Assembly (NCBI GenBank): GCA_949957035.1
Contig: CATLIP010000012.1
Coordinates: forward strand, 1-17,327
Reading direction: 5' to 3'
DNA length: 17,327 nt
DNA from: an uncultured Lachnospiraceae bacterium
Lineage (GTDB): Bacteria; Bacillota_A; Clostridia; Lachnospirales; Lachnospiraceae
The notes under the pieces were generated by a model. It was not told where the DNA came from. It saw only the letters and a list, made by a program, of their open reading frames with translations, and made no database searches. Positions 6,305 through 14,172 of the stretch are shown here, in pieces; the stretch's first letter is position 1; every line of letters begins with the position of its first letter. Position numbers and translations under genes: made by a program.

Positions 6305-7183
6305 ATGAAGACAAAAAATGCATTGATATTGGTATTGACTGCATTTATCTGGGGAACTGCATTTGTCGCGCAGAGTGTAGGGATGGATTATCTGGGTCCA
6401 TTTACATTTAATGGGGTTCGAAGCATTATCGGAGGAGTGGCATTGCTCCCCTGCATTGTGCTTCTTCAGATGTTCAATGGAAAGAGTAGTGAAAATCAGG
6501 GAACGAGAAAGGACCTTGTATTGGGGGGAATAGCCTGCGGGCTGTTGCTATTTGCTGCCAGCAGTCTGCAGCAGATTGGAATCCAGTATACAACAGCGGG
6601 GAAAGCAGGATTTATTACCGCATGTTACATTGTAATTGTTCCTGTGCTGGGAATATTTCTCAAGAAAAAGACGGGATTAAAGGTATGGGCGGCGGTTGTC
6701 ATCGCACTTGCAGGCTTATATTTTCTCTGTATGACAGAGAAATTTACGGTTGGAAAAGGGGATATACTGATTTTTGTCTGTGCTCTAGTATTTTCCCTAC
6801 ATATTCTTGTGATTGATTATTTCTCTCCCAAGGTGGATGGAGTGAAGATGTCTTGTATTCAGTTCTTTGTGTGCGGGTTTGCGTCGCTGCCCTTTATGTT
6901 TCTGCTGGAAACGCCAAGAGTGGAGGCAATGCTGGATGGGTGGATGCCCCTTCTGTATGCAGGCGTGTTGTCCTGCGGCGTAGCTTATACTCTGCAGATT
7001 ATTGGACAGAAGAATGTAAATCCGGCCATTGCGTCTTTGATTCTGAGCTTAGAGTCTTGTTTTTCTGTACTGGCAGGATGGGTTGTATTAGGAGAACGGC
7101 TTTCAGTGCGGGAATCTATAGGATGTGTGTTAATGTTTACGGCCATTATTTTGGCGCAGCTGCCGGGGAAAGAGGCAAGATGA
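6305..7183 (+). CDS. DMT superfamily transporter, EamA family
   Basis: A 292-residue protein with ten hydrophobic segments in two EamA repeats, the standard length. The first repeat begins with ALILVLTAFIWGTAFVAQSV, the usual EamA opening, and ends near GLYFLCMT; the second starts at GDILIFVCALVFSLHILVID and contains GVAYTLQIIGQK and the ASLILSLESCFSVLAGWVVL signature. EamA proteins export or import small metabolites such as amino acids or nucleosides; the substrate cannot be read here. I chose the ATG at 6305 because GAGGTGG lies 9 nt before it; the in-frame GTG at 6287 would overlap this site. The gene is followed by dtd after 23 nt and appears cotranscribed with it. Confidence 0.92.
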   Translation: MKTKNALILVLTAFIWGTAFVAQSVGMDYLGPFTFNGVRSIIGGVALLPCIVLLQMFNGKSSENQGTRKDLVLGGIACGLLLFAASSLQQIGIQYTTAGKAGFITACYIVIVPVLGIFLKKKTGLKVWAAVVIALAGLYFLCMTEKFTVGKGDILIFVCALVFSLHILVIDYFSPKVDGVKMSCIQFFVCGFASLPFMFLLETPRVEAMLDGWMPLLYAGVLSCGVAYTLQIIGQKNVNPAIASLILSLESCFSVLAGWVVLGERLSVRESIGCVLMFTAIILAQLPGKEAR

Positions 7184-7206
7184 TGATTAGCAGGAGGTTA
7201 TAAAAG

Positions 7207-7653
7207 ATGAGATTCGTAATTCAGAGAGTGTTAGAAAGCGAAGTAAAGTCAGATGGAGAGGTTCTTGGCAAGATTGGAAAGGGCTTTATGGTTCTGATTG
7301 GCGTCTGTGGTTCAGATACGAAGGAGATTGCCGATAAGATGGTGAAGAAGATGCTGGGACTTCGTATCTTTGAGGATGAGCAGGGGAAGACGAACCTGTC
7401 CCTGGATTCGGTAGAAGGCGAGTTATTGCTGGTTTCACAGTTTACACTGTATGCGAACTGTAAGAAAGGGAACCGCCCCAGCTTCATAGAGGCGGGTGCG
7501 CCGGATATGGCGGAAGAGATGTATGAGTATATCATTGCAAAGTGCAAAGAACAGGTTTCCGTGGTAGAGCGGGGGCGGTTTGGCGCGGATATGAAGGTCA
7601 GCCTGATTAACGACGGGCCTTTTACGATTGTTCTTGATTCCGAAACGTTGTAA
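7207..7653 (+). CDS. dtd: D-aminoacyl-tRNA deacylase (D-Tyr-tRNA deacylase)
   Basis: A complete 148-residue cytosolic enzyme that hydrolyses D-amino acids wrongly attached to tRNA and also clears Gly from tRNA-Ala. The opening [30 protein letters not shown] (77-93) and NDGPFT (135-140) are the family's two active-site motifs. The Gly-Pro of the second motif supplies the cis-peptide that rejects L-amino acids; Phe replaces the more common Val after GP, a mild variation. AGGAGG lies 8 nt or so before the ATG. It follows the EamA transporter closely and ends at a strong terminator. In many Firmicutes dtd sits beside relA, which is not the case here. Confidence 0.96.
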   Translation: MRFVIQRVLESEVKSDGEVLGKIGKGFMVLIGVCGSDTKEIADKMVKKMLGLRIFEDEQGKTNLSLDSVEGELLLVSQFTLYANCKKGNRPSFIEAGAPDMAEEMYEYIIAKCKEQVSVVERGRFGADMKVSLINDGPFTIVLDSETL

Positions 7654-7707
7654 TCGGTGAACCGTGCGGGACACATAGCGATCTATTTGGAAAATGCTCT
7701 TTCTATG

Positions 7708-7744
7708 CCGCCGTATGGGTGATTCCCGGTACGGCGGTTTTATA
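7708..7744 (+). terminator. Rho-independent terminator after dtd
   Basis: CCGCCGTA (7708-7715) pairs with TACGGCGG (7730-7737), with GGG/CCC able to pair inside the loop, then TTTTAT. It ends the EamA-dtd operon. The remaining AT-rich stretch to 7815 shows nothing else I can identify. Confidence 0.88.
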
Positions 7745-7818
7745 AATAATTTTATTCATCAATCTAATTATTTTTTTCTAAAATTTCCCATAATAAATGT
7801 TAAAAAAGCATAAATATG

Positions 7819-7864
7819 TTGACATATCTGGCAAAAATGACTAATCTAAATGTTAGAAAACTAA
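7819..7864 (+). promoter_or_regulatory. Promoter and candidate MarR operator for the marR-ABC operon
   Basis: TTGACA (7819-7824), a 17-bp spacer and TAATCT (7842-7847). Overlapping and following the -10 are CTAA (7841-7844), TTAG (7853-7856) and CTAA (7861-7864). They give two alternating inverted repeats, CTAA-N8-TTAG and TTAG-AAAA-CTAA. A dimeric repressor at either would block the promoter, consistent with autorepression by the MarR protein encoded next. Confidence 0.55.
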
Positions 7865-7903
7865 TGATATTGCATTTGCTTGCAGAGTAAAAGGAGGGTG
7901 AAC

Positions 7904-8404
7904 ATGAAGAATACAGAGGATGCGTCCGCATTTATCGTGATGCATCAGTTAATGCATTTGAGCAGATACCATGCGGTCTTGCGGATGGAGGATATGGAGC
8001 TGAACCCGAGCCAGGCAGGGATTCTGTTTATTCTTAACAGCCACGGGCGGCTTTCCCAGCGGCAGCTTGCACAGAAGATTGGAATCACGCCGCCTTCCAT
8101 GAGCGTGACATTGAGAAAGTTAGAGGAGCTTGGGTTTATTCACAAGGAGCCGGATGAGAAAGACCAGAGAATCATCCGCATCCGCCTGTCAGAGACGGGG
8201 GAAGAATGCATTGAGAAATTAAAATCCATCATGGATGAGATGGAAGAAATCCTGTATCAGGGGTTTTCTGTGGAGGAGAAACTGCTGTTTCGGCGGCTGC
8301 TTCTTGCGATGCGTGAAAATCTGCTGAATTCCAAGGATTTTAAGGGGATGGATTTTAAAGCGATTATTGAGAAGACAGCGCCGCCTATGCGGCATGATTT
8401 CTGA
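7904..8404 (+). CDS. MarR family transcriptional regulator
   Basis: A 166-residue winged-helix repressor of typical MarR length. The N-terminal helices (about 8-30) form the dimer interface. LSQRQLAQKIGITPPSMSVT (50-69) contains the helix-turn-helix with recognition helix, and KEPDEKDQRIIRIRLSETG (81-99) is the wing with the conserved DxRxx-like stretch (DEKDQR). AAGGAGGGTG at 7891-7900 sets the ATG at 7904; an upstream in-frame TTG at 7880 lacks a site. The gene heads an operon with two ABC exporter halves, so it most likely represses them until a drug or phenolic ligand binds. Confidence 0.93.
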   Translation: MKNTEDASAFIVMHQLMHLSRYHAVLRMEDMELNPSQAGILFILNSHGRLSQRQLAQKIGITPPSMSVTLRKLEELGFIHKEPDEKDQRIIRIRLSETGEECIEKLKSIMDEMEEILYQGFSVEEKLLFRRLLLAMRENLLNSKDFKGMDFKAIIEKTAPPMRHDF

Positions 8405-8437
8405 TTCTGGCAATTTTTAGGAAAGGAAAGGTGAGAT

Positions 8438-10654
8438 ATGGGAAAGTTATTCAAATTTTTAAGGCCATTTGCCGGTTCGGTCATAGCGATTTTCTGCGTA
8501 TTGATGGTGCAGGCGTACTGCGATTTATCCTTGCCCACATATACATCGGATATTGTCAATGTAGGGATACAGCAGAAAGGAATTGACGAAAAGGTTCCCT
8601 ATGTAATCAGTGAGGAAGATTTTCATCATTTATTGCTGTTCGTGCCTTCAAAGGGACAGGAAACGGTGAGGGAGGCTTATGAGCCAGGCTCTGGCTCTTC
8701 CGGATTATATGCTTATGATAGGAATATCTCCGGGGAAAGCGGTCCAGAGGGAAATGTGCTGGAGCTTTCTAAGGATATCAGGGAAGACGGAGAGAAAATG
8801 GAAGAACTCTCGGAGATTCTTGGCAAGCCTATGCTTCTGTGCGCCGGGTTTGATTCCGGCAGTGAATCCACGGCGGAGATGGAGCGCCAGATGAAGGAGC
8901 AGATGGATGGCTCTCAGCGCGATTCCCTTGTTGCAGAGATTGAAGAGCAGTTTTCCGCCATGCCGGAAACCATGGTAGAGCAGTCCGCCGCAATCTATAT
9001 TCAAAATGCTTACGAGAAAATAGGAGTTGATACCGACCGGATCGAAACACGCTATATCCTCCGGACAGGAGGGAAGATGCTTGCCTTGGCGGCATTGGGA
9101 ATGATTGCCAGTATCATCGTAGGCCTGATGGCGTCCCGCGTAGGCGCAAAGGTCGGGCGGGGACTGAGAAAGGATGTATTCCGCAAGGTAGTGGGATTCT
9201 CCAACGGCGAGTTTGATAAATTTTCCACGGCGTCCCTGATTACCCGAAGCACCAACGATATCCAGCAGATTCAGTTATTGACGGTGATGATTCTCAGGAT
9301 GGTATTGTATGCGCCGATTATGGCGGCGGGAGGAATCTTCAAAGTGTTCCGTACCAATGTGGATATGTCGTGGATTATCGCGCTTGCAGTCGCGCTGATT
9401 GTCATGGTCGTTGTCGTCCTGTTCGCCGTGGTAATGCCAAAGTTCAAGATTGTACAGAGCATGGTAGACCGGCTGAATCTGGTCAGCCGCGAGATACTGA
9501 CGGGGCTTCAGGTCATCCGTGCGTTCAGTACGGAAAAGTACGAGGAGAAGCGTTTTGACGGCGCAAATAAGGATCTGACGAAGACCAACCTGTTCGTGAA
9601 CCGCGCCATGACCTTTATGATGCCATTCATGATGCTGATTATGAACGGCATTGCCGTGCTGATTGTATGGGTGGGAGGACACAGCATCAACGACGGAAGC
9701 ATGCAGGTGGGGGATATGATGGCATTTATCCAGTACACCATGCAGATTATCATGTCCTTCCTCATGATTTGTATGATATCCGTCATGCTGCCAAGGGCGG
9801 CTGTTTCGGCAGACCGTGTGGATGAAATCCTGACCAGCAGCACATTGATCCATGACCCTGATAATCCGGTTCATTTTGGGGAAAATGGTAACGGAGAGGT
9901 AAGGTTTGACCATGTTTCCTTCCGTTATCCCGGGGCCAAGGAGGATGTGCTGCATGACATCTCATTTACGGCGGAACCGGGAATGACCACGGCTCTGATT
10001 GGAAGTACGGGAAGCGGCAAATCCACTTTGGTCAATCTGCTCCCGCGCTTCTACGATGTCACAGAAGGGAAGATTACCATTGACGGCGTGGATATCCGGG
10101 ATATTTCCCAGAGAGAGCTAAGGGAGAGGCTTGGTTATGTGCCCCAGAAGGGCGTCCTGTTCTCCGGTGATATCGCATCCAACATCCTGTACGGGAATCC
10201 AGAGGGGAGTGAGGAGGAGATGCGTAAGGCGGCAGAAATTGCCCAGGCGTCAGAGTTCATCGAGGAGAAACAGAAAAAATACCAAAGCCCTATTGCGCAG
10301 GGAGGCTCCAACGTATCAGGCGGGCAGAAGCAGAGGTTATCCATTGCGAGAGCCATTGCGAAACATCCGGATGTGTATATTTTCGACGACAGTTTCTCGG
10401 CGCTTGACTATAAGACGGATGTAAAGCTTAGGAACGCGCTGAAGGAAAAGACGGCAAAGAGTACGGTACTGATTGTCGCACAGCGAATCAGCACGATTCT
10501 TCATGCGGAGCAGATTCTTGTGCTGGACGACGGAAAGATTGTGGGCAAGGGGACGCACAGGGAGCTTTTGAAGACTTGCGAGGAATATTATCAGATTGCA
10601 TCGTCACAGCTATCCGAGAAGGAGCTGGAAAACGACATGAAGGAGGTGGGCTGA
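8438..10654 (+). CDS. Heterodimeric ABC exporter half with degenerate ATP site and large extracellular insert
   Basis: A 738-residue membrane-ATPase half transporter. TM1 (about 10-38) is followed by some 160 residues of charged, soluble sequence before TM2 (about 210-232), an insert absent from most exporters of about 580-620 residues and predicted to lie outside the cell. Five further membrane segments then lead to the nucleotide-binding domain. Walker A is GSTGSGKST (522-530), the signature is SGGQ (627-630), and Walker B ends in D650 followed by D651 where the catalytic Glu normally sits. The H-loop His is replaced by Gln (AQR, Q682). Hence its own ATP site is degenerate while its signature motif is canonical. 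It is 33 nt downstream of marR, with GGAAAGGTGAG as binding site, and 1 nt upstream of its partner. A role in drug or lipid export is inferred from family and regulator. Confidence 0.93.
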   Translation: MGKLFKFLRPFAGSVIAIFCVLMVQAYCDLSLPTYTSDIVNVGIQQKGIDEKVPYVISEEDFHHLLLFVPSKGQETVREAYEPGSGSSGLYAYDRNISGESGPEGNVLELSKDIREDGEKMEELSEILGKPMLLCAGFDSGSESTAEMERQMKEQMDGSQRDSLVAEIEEQFSAMPETMVEQSAAIYIQNAYEKIGVDTDRIETRYILRTGGKMLALAALGMIASIIVGLMASRVGAKVGRGLRKDVFRKVVGFSNGEFDKFSTASLITRSTNDIQQIQLLTVMILRMVLYAPIMAAGGIFKVFRTNVDMSWIIALAVALIVMVVVVLFAVVMPKFKIVQSMVDRLNLVSREILTGLQVIRAFSTEKYEEKRFDGANKDLTKTNLFVNRAMTFMMPFMMLIMNGIAVLIVWVGGHSINDGSMQVGDMMAFIQYTMQIIMSFLMICMISVMLPRAAVSADRVDEILTSSTLIHDPDNPVHFGENGNGEVRFDHVSFRYPGAKEDVLHDISFTAEPGMTTALIGSTGSGKSTLVNLLPRFYDVTEGKITIDGVDIRDISQRELRERLGYVPQKGVLFSGDIASNILYGNPEGSEEEMRKAAEIAQASEFIEEKQKKYQSPIAQGGSNVSGGQKQRLSIARAIAKHPDVYIFDDSFSALDYKTDVKLRNALKEKTAKSTVLIVAQRISTILHAEQILVLDDGKIVGKGTHRELLKTCEEYYQIASSQLSEKELENDMKEVG

Positions 10655-10655
10655 T

Positions 10656-12497
10656 ATGGCGAGACGAGGTATGGGACACAGAGGACCGGGTATGGGACAT
10701 GGCGGACATGGTATGCCGGGAGAGAAGGCAAAGGATTTCAAAGGTACGATGAAGAAACTCATGTCGTATCTTGGAATGTATAAGATTCCATTTTTATTTG
10801 TAGCCATATTTGCCATAGGAAGTACCATATTTAATATATTGGGACCGAAGATTTTGGGGAAGGCTACGACGGAGATTTTTAACGGATTAGTAGGAAAGAT
10901 TTCAGGCGGAGCGGGAATTGATTTTGACAAGATTGGCAGAATCCTGATTCTGCTCATGGGGCTGTATGTGTGCAGCGCGTTATTTTCCTTTATCCAAGGT
11001 TATATTATGACCGGTGTTTCCCAGAAATTGACCTATCGGATGCGCAAGGAGATTTCGGAGAAGATTAACCGTCTTCCTATGAACTATTTCGACAGGCAGC
11101 CCCATGGGGAGGTCCTGTCGCGGAATACCAATGATGTGGATACGCTGAGCCAGAGTTTGAACCAGAGTGCGACGCAGCTCATTACTTCCGTGACGACGAT
11201 TATCGGCGTGCTTGTGATGATGCTGAGCATCAGCCCGCTTATGACGCTGATTGCGCTGTTGATACTTCCGGTTTCCGTGGGGTTGATTTCCGTAATCGTG
11301 AAGCGTTCCCAGAAATATTTCAAGAACCAGCAGGAGTATCTTGGTCATGTGAACGGACAAGTGGAGGAAGTCTACGGCGGACACAACATCGTGAAGGCGT
11401 TTAATAAAGAAACAGACGTGATTGCGGAGTTTGACAGGGATAACGATATCCTGTATGAGTCGGCGTGGAAGTCGCAGTTCTTGTCCGGAATGATGATGCC
11501 GATTATGCAGTTTGTAGGAAATCTGGGTTATGTGGCTGTGGTAATCCTTGGAGGATGGCTTGCCATAAAGGATGTGATTGAGGTGGGGGATATCCAGTCC
11601 TTTATCCAGTATGTGCGGAATTTCACCCAGCCAATCCAGCAGGTCGCCCAGGTGGCGAACATGCTCCAGTCTACGGCAGCAGCTTCCGAGCGGGTGTTTG
11701 AATTCTTAGAGGAAGAGGAGGAAGACCAGACTGTGCCGGATGCGGTTTCCATCAAGGGACTGGAAGGCCGCGTTGAGTTTGAACATGTACGGTTTGGATA
11801 CAATCCGGAGCATACCATTATCCATGACTTCAGCGCTAAGGTGGAGCCAGGGCAGAAGATTGCCATCGTCGGGCCTACCGGGGCGGGAAAGACGACCATG
11901 GTGAAGCTGGTCATGCGTTTCTATGACGTAAACAGCGGCTCTATTAAGGTTGACGGGCATGATATCCGGGATTTCAACCGGAGCGAGCTTAGGGAAATGT
12001 TCGGGATGGTATTACAGGATACGTGGCTGTTTAAGGGGAGTATTGAGGACAATATCCGTTATGGGAAGCTTGACGCAACCCACGAAGAAGTGGTGGAGGC
12101 GGCAAAGGCGGCTTATGTAGACCGGTTTGTGCAGACACTTCCAGGCGGTTACGAGATGGAGCTGAATGAGGAGGCGAACAATGTTTCCCAGGGGCAGAAG
12201 CAGTTGTTGACCATTGCGCGGGCGATTCTTGCAGACCCGAAGATTTTGATTCTGGATGAGGCCACCAGTTCCGTAGATACCCGTACCGAGGTAAGGATAC
12301 AGAAGGCGATGGATAACCTGATGCGGGGGAGGACCAGTTTTATTATCGCCCACAGGCTGTCTACGATTCGGGATGCGGACTTGATTCTGGTGATGAAGGA
12401 CGGGGATATTATCGAGCAGGGGAACCATGAAGAACTGCTGAATAAGGGAGGGTTCTATGCTGAGCTTTACAATTCGCAGTTTGAGAGGAGTGCGTAA
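10656..12497 (+). CDS. Heterodimeric ABC exporter half with catalytic Glu and His
   Basis: A 613-residue membrane-ATPase half transporter, partner of the preceding gene. The N-terminal 25 residues are rich in Gly, His and Met with a repeated GMGH unit. Six membrane segments run from about 45 to 340. Walker A is GPTGAGKTT (406-414), Walker B ends D534-E535 with the catalytic Glu present, and the H-loop His is H566 (AHR). The signature motif reads SQGQ (511-514) instead of SGGQ. Combined with the other half, one composite ATP site is fully canonical (this Walker set plus the partner's SGGQ) and the other is degenerate, as in TM287/288- and BmrCD-type exporters. Its ribosome binding site AGGAGGTGGG lies inside the end of the upstream gene, indicating coupled translation. 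Confidence 0.94.
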   Translation: MARRGMGHRGPGMGHGGHGMPGEKAKDFKGTMKKLMSYLGMYKIPFLFVAIFAIGSTIFNILGPKILGKATTEIFNGLVGKISGGAGIDFDKIGRILILLMGLYVCSALFSFIQGYIMTGVSQKLTYRMRKEISEKINRLPMNYFDRQPHGEVLSRNTNDVDTLSQSLNQSATQLITSVTTIIGVLVMMLSISPLMTLIALLILPVSVGLISVIVKRSQKYFKNQQEYLGHVNGQVEEVYGGHNIVKAFNKETDVIAEFDRDNDILYESAWKSQFLSGMMMPIMQFVGNLGYVAVVILGGWLAIKDVIEVGDIQSFIQYVRNFTQPIQQVAQVANMLQSTAAASERVFEFLEEEEEDQTVPDAVSIKGLEGRVEFEHVRFGYNPEHTIIHDFSAKVEPGQKIAIVGPTGAGKTTMVKLVMRFYDVNSGSIKVDGHDIRDFNRSELREMFGMVLQDTWLFKGSIEDNIRYGKLDATHEEVVEAAKAAYVDRFVQTLPGGYEMELNEEANNVSQGQKQLLTIARAILADPKILILDEATSSVDTRTEVRIQKAMDNLMRGRTSFIIAHRLSTIRDADLILVMKDGDIIEQGNHEELLNKGGFYAELYNSQFERSA

Positions 12498-12555
12498 GGG
12501 ATATAGTCCGTAAAGGATATGATGAAGGTCGGACATTTAGTGCAGACAAGGAGAA

Positions 12556-12606
12556 CCGCCTCCATGCCAAAAGTGTAGAACACGCTTGGCATGGGGACGG
12601 CTTTCG
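12556..12606. terminator. Long hairpin terminator between convergent transcription units
   Basis: CCGCCTCCATGCCAA (12556-12570) pairs with TTGGCATGGGGACGG (12586-12600) with one mismatch and one G-U; the loop can pair further (GTG/CAC). It is followed by CTTTCGGCATTTTATT on the plus strand and by TTCTCCTT on the minus strand. It probably ends both the ABC operon and the leftward gene stopping at 12612. Confidence 0.7.
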
Positions 12607-12611
12607 GCATT

Positions 12612-13457
12612 TTATTCAATTTTTAAATCCATAATTTGCTCAATCGGTTCAAGTTGATTCGCTTTGTACGCCGTATGAGCTTTTGCCCGTTTTACTTTTA
12701 GAGCTTCCGGCGTTGTTTCAGCCTCCGCAAGAGTCATCCTGCGCTCTTGCAATGCAAAACGGCTGCTTTGCGCAGATTCATCAAATGTAACATCTTTGGC
12801 TTCAACATCTGAAACCTCTTCGTTTTTCTCCGTTTCGGAAGTGTATTCTGTGGAAACTTCAATTTTAGCTTCGGTATCTTCCGCTTCTTTGACAGACTTC
12901 TCGGCCTCAAGCTTTTCTGCCTCTGTGGGAAGTTGGGAATACTTACCGCTTTTGATAAAAGCGCTTATGGTTTCTTCCAAAGCCATATTTTTCTGGAGTT
13001 CCTGCCAGATGATGCCAAGCTTCGCACTCTCAGGGATAGCAGGATTACTCTTAACACTATTCACTACGCTTAGGGAAGCCGCTGTACGATTCATCCGAAT
13101 GCGTTGGACGTCTTCCTTTGTCTCACATCTCTTTAGTTCTTCCTCATAACTTTTCTGTTCTTCTTCAATCGCTTTCGCTTTCTGATAGGTCTGAGGATCA
13201 TTCTTTTGGAGATACTGCATCTCCTCTTGCGTCAGCTTCTTGCCGGTTGCCAGCTTTGCCCTGATCTCTGAAGAAATCTTGGATGAGCCGTCTGCCTGAG
13301 CCCTGCGGATTTCTTCGGCCTGCCATGCGATTGGATCTGTAGGCTTTGTCTTTCCGTCAGCAGTGAAGTCATTATTCGCCTTCTTTTGCTGCCACTTCAT
13401 CTGCATTGCCATATTCTTGGTATATGAGCCTAATGACTGCATCATCAAAAAATTCAA
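12612..13457 (-). CDS. Charged, helical protein of unknown function next to spore coat genes
   Basis: I do not recognise this 281-residue protein. It is hydrophilic apart from the short N-terminus (NFLMMQSLGSYTKNMAMQMK) and mostly helical, with an EEMQYLQKNDPQTYQKAKAI segment in the middle, a long Glu/Lys-rich low-complexity stretch (about 180-230) with many EAE, KEAED and TSETEKNEE runs, and a charged C-terminus. No catalytic motif or signal peptide is visible. Start choice: the GTG at 13466 is part of the GGAGGTG binding site, so the TTG at 13457, 8 nt after GGAGG, is the best start; the ATG at 13445 is too far from it. It lies downstream of two Coat_F-like genes on the same strand but behind their terminator. 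A sporulation role is only a guess from location. Confidence 0.75.
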   Translation of the reverse strand: MNFLMMQSLGSYTKNMAMQMKWQQKKANNDFTADGKTKPTDPIAWQAEEIRRAQADGSSKISSEIRAKLATGKKLTQEEMQYLQKNDPQTYQKAKAIEEEQKSYEEELKRCETKEDVQRIRMNRTAASLSVVNSVKSNPAIPESAKLGIIWQELQKNMALEETISAFIKSGKYSQLPTEAEKLEAEKSVKEAEDTEAKIEVSTEYTSETEKNEEVSDVEAKDVTFDESAQSSRFALQERRMTLAEAETTPEALKVKRAKAHTAYKANQLEPIEQIMDLKIE

Positions 13458-13584
13458 AATATACACCTCCTTGTACCATTAGCCTGGACGTTTTCCACAT
13501 TCAAAGGCGTAAAACTAATCGTATGTTTATATATGTCTATCGGCAGAATCCAATGAAAAAATAAGAAGTACAGGGGAACACTGC

Positions 13585-13634
13585 TTAAGATAAAAGATGG
13601 CGGAAGGAACGTAAACTGATACGTCTCTTCCGCC
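13585..13634 (-). terminator. Terminator after the small coat genes
   Basis: GGCGGAAG (13627-13634 read on the minus strand) pairs with CTTCCGCC (13599-13606), with an inner ACGT/ACGT pairing, followed by ATCTTTTATC. It separates the coat pair from the unknown 281-residue gene. The remainder of 13472-13584 has no gene that I can support. Confidence 0.72.
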
Positions 13635-13657
13635 GGGAGTATTCCTGTAAAGTCTGC

Positions 13658-13918
13658 CTATTTCATAGAACCGCCGCTTAAAATTGATTTCACATGCTCA
13701 ATCTCCTGCTGAGAAGCCTTCGCTGCCGGAACATAATAGCTCTTCTCCCTCGCAACCTGATAAAGCTTCTCCTGTGACATCTCACATTCATTGCGCATTT
13801 GCTTTAAGCACTGCTTCAACTCTTTGTTCTCCGTCTGGGGAATCATCTCGCCAAAACGGGTCAGTTCGCCATTGACGCCAGTGAGTGCGTCGCTTACCAT
13901 TGTCTTCTCATCTAACAT
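13658..13918 (-). CDS. Spore coat protein, Coat_F family
   Basis: An 86-residue helical protein with the Coat_F (CotF) pattern: an N-terminal helix MVSDALTGVNGELTRFGEMI, a second helix NKELKQCLKQMRNECEMSQE with the family's N-E-x-x-x-x-x-x-L/Y spacing, and the closing EKSYYVPAAKASQQEIEHVK, typical of proteins in this family (YYxPA..A). Coat_F proteins form a ferritin-like helical pair and are deposited on the developing spore. GGAGGA lies upstream of the ATG. The gene follows the 60-residue small gene by 13 nt, forming an operon, and ends at a terminator. I am confident about the family; location in coat or cortex layers cannot be told. Confidence 0.85.
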   Translation of the reverse strand: MLDEKTMVSDALTGVNGELTRFGEMIPQTENKELKQCLKQMRNECEMSQEKLYQVAREKSYYVPAAKASQQEIEHVKSILSGGSMK

Positions 13919-13931
13919 GTCTTGTGTCCTC

Positions 13932-14114
13932 CTATAAGAATTTCATTAAATCCTGCTTGTTCTTCATCGCAGAATTTGCTGCATCCTGAAAAAGTTTTTT
14001 TACTTCGGGGTCCTGTGCCTGAGATGCATAATCTTGCAGTTTGCAGTGGCAAGTGCTGTAACCTCCGATTAGGTGACGCAGGTTCTGTAAGTCGAGTACT
14101 GATAAATCCGCCAT
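13932..14114 (-). CDS. Small Coat_F-like / ferritin-like helical protein
   Basis: A 60-residue protein that starts at the ATG at 14114 behind AAGGAGG. It consists of a helix NLRHLIGGYSTCHCKLQDYA, a turn (SQAQDPEVKK) and a second helix KLFQDAANSAMKNKQDLMKF. The repeated pattern YA..A.DPE.K.LF..A...A...K..L..FL resembles the helical hairpin of Coat_F and related spore proteins. The CHC motif is unusual in such a short protein. It is the first gene of a two-gene operon with the 86-residue Coat_F protein, so a spore-associated role and possibly direct pairing of the two hairpins are likely. An in-frame extension upstream to 14312 overlaps the neighbouring peptidase gene and was not used. Confidence 0.75.
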   Translation of the reverse strand: MADLSVLDLQNLRHLIGGYSTCHCKLQDYASQAQDPEVKKLFQDAANSAMKNKQDLMKFL

Positions 14115-14172
14115 GTCTGTTTCCTCCTTTTTTACAACGGCTTTTTTCTGCTGCCGCATGGTTTCTTCGGGA

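Noticed and set aside
7654..7903. The AT-rich 250-bp gap as a possible riboswitch or small RNA locus
   Set aside because: It contains the dtd terminator, then AT-rich sequence, then the marR promoter and operator; I saw no further stable hairpin or conserved motif.
9275..9955. A 226-residue minus-strand frame opposite the first ABC half
   Set aside because: It is His-rich low-complexity antisense to membrane and ATPase motifs that are clearly coding on the plus strand.
10370..10483. Loss of catalytic Glu and His in the first ABC half as a sign of pseudogene decay
   Set aside because: The frame is intact, and the substitutions are the expected ones for the degenerate site of heterodimeric exporters, matched by the change in the partner's signature.
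13458..13466. GTG as start of the 281-residue unknown protein
   Set aside because: The GTG is the end of the GGAGGTG Shine-Dalgarno sequence itself, so a ribosome cannot use both; TTG at 13457 is correctly spaced.
13518..13525. CATACGAT on the minus strand as a sporulation sigma-E -10 box for the unknown 281-residue gene
   Set aside because: It resembles the sigma-E -10, but no matching -35 is present at 14-15 bp, so I do not call a promoter.
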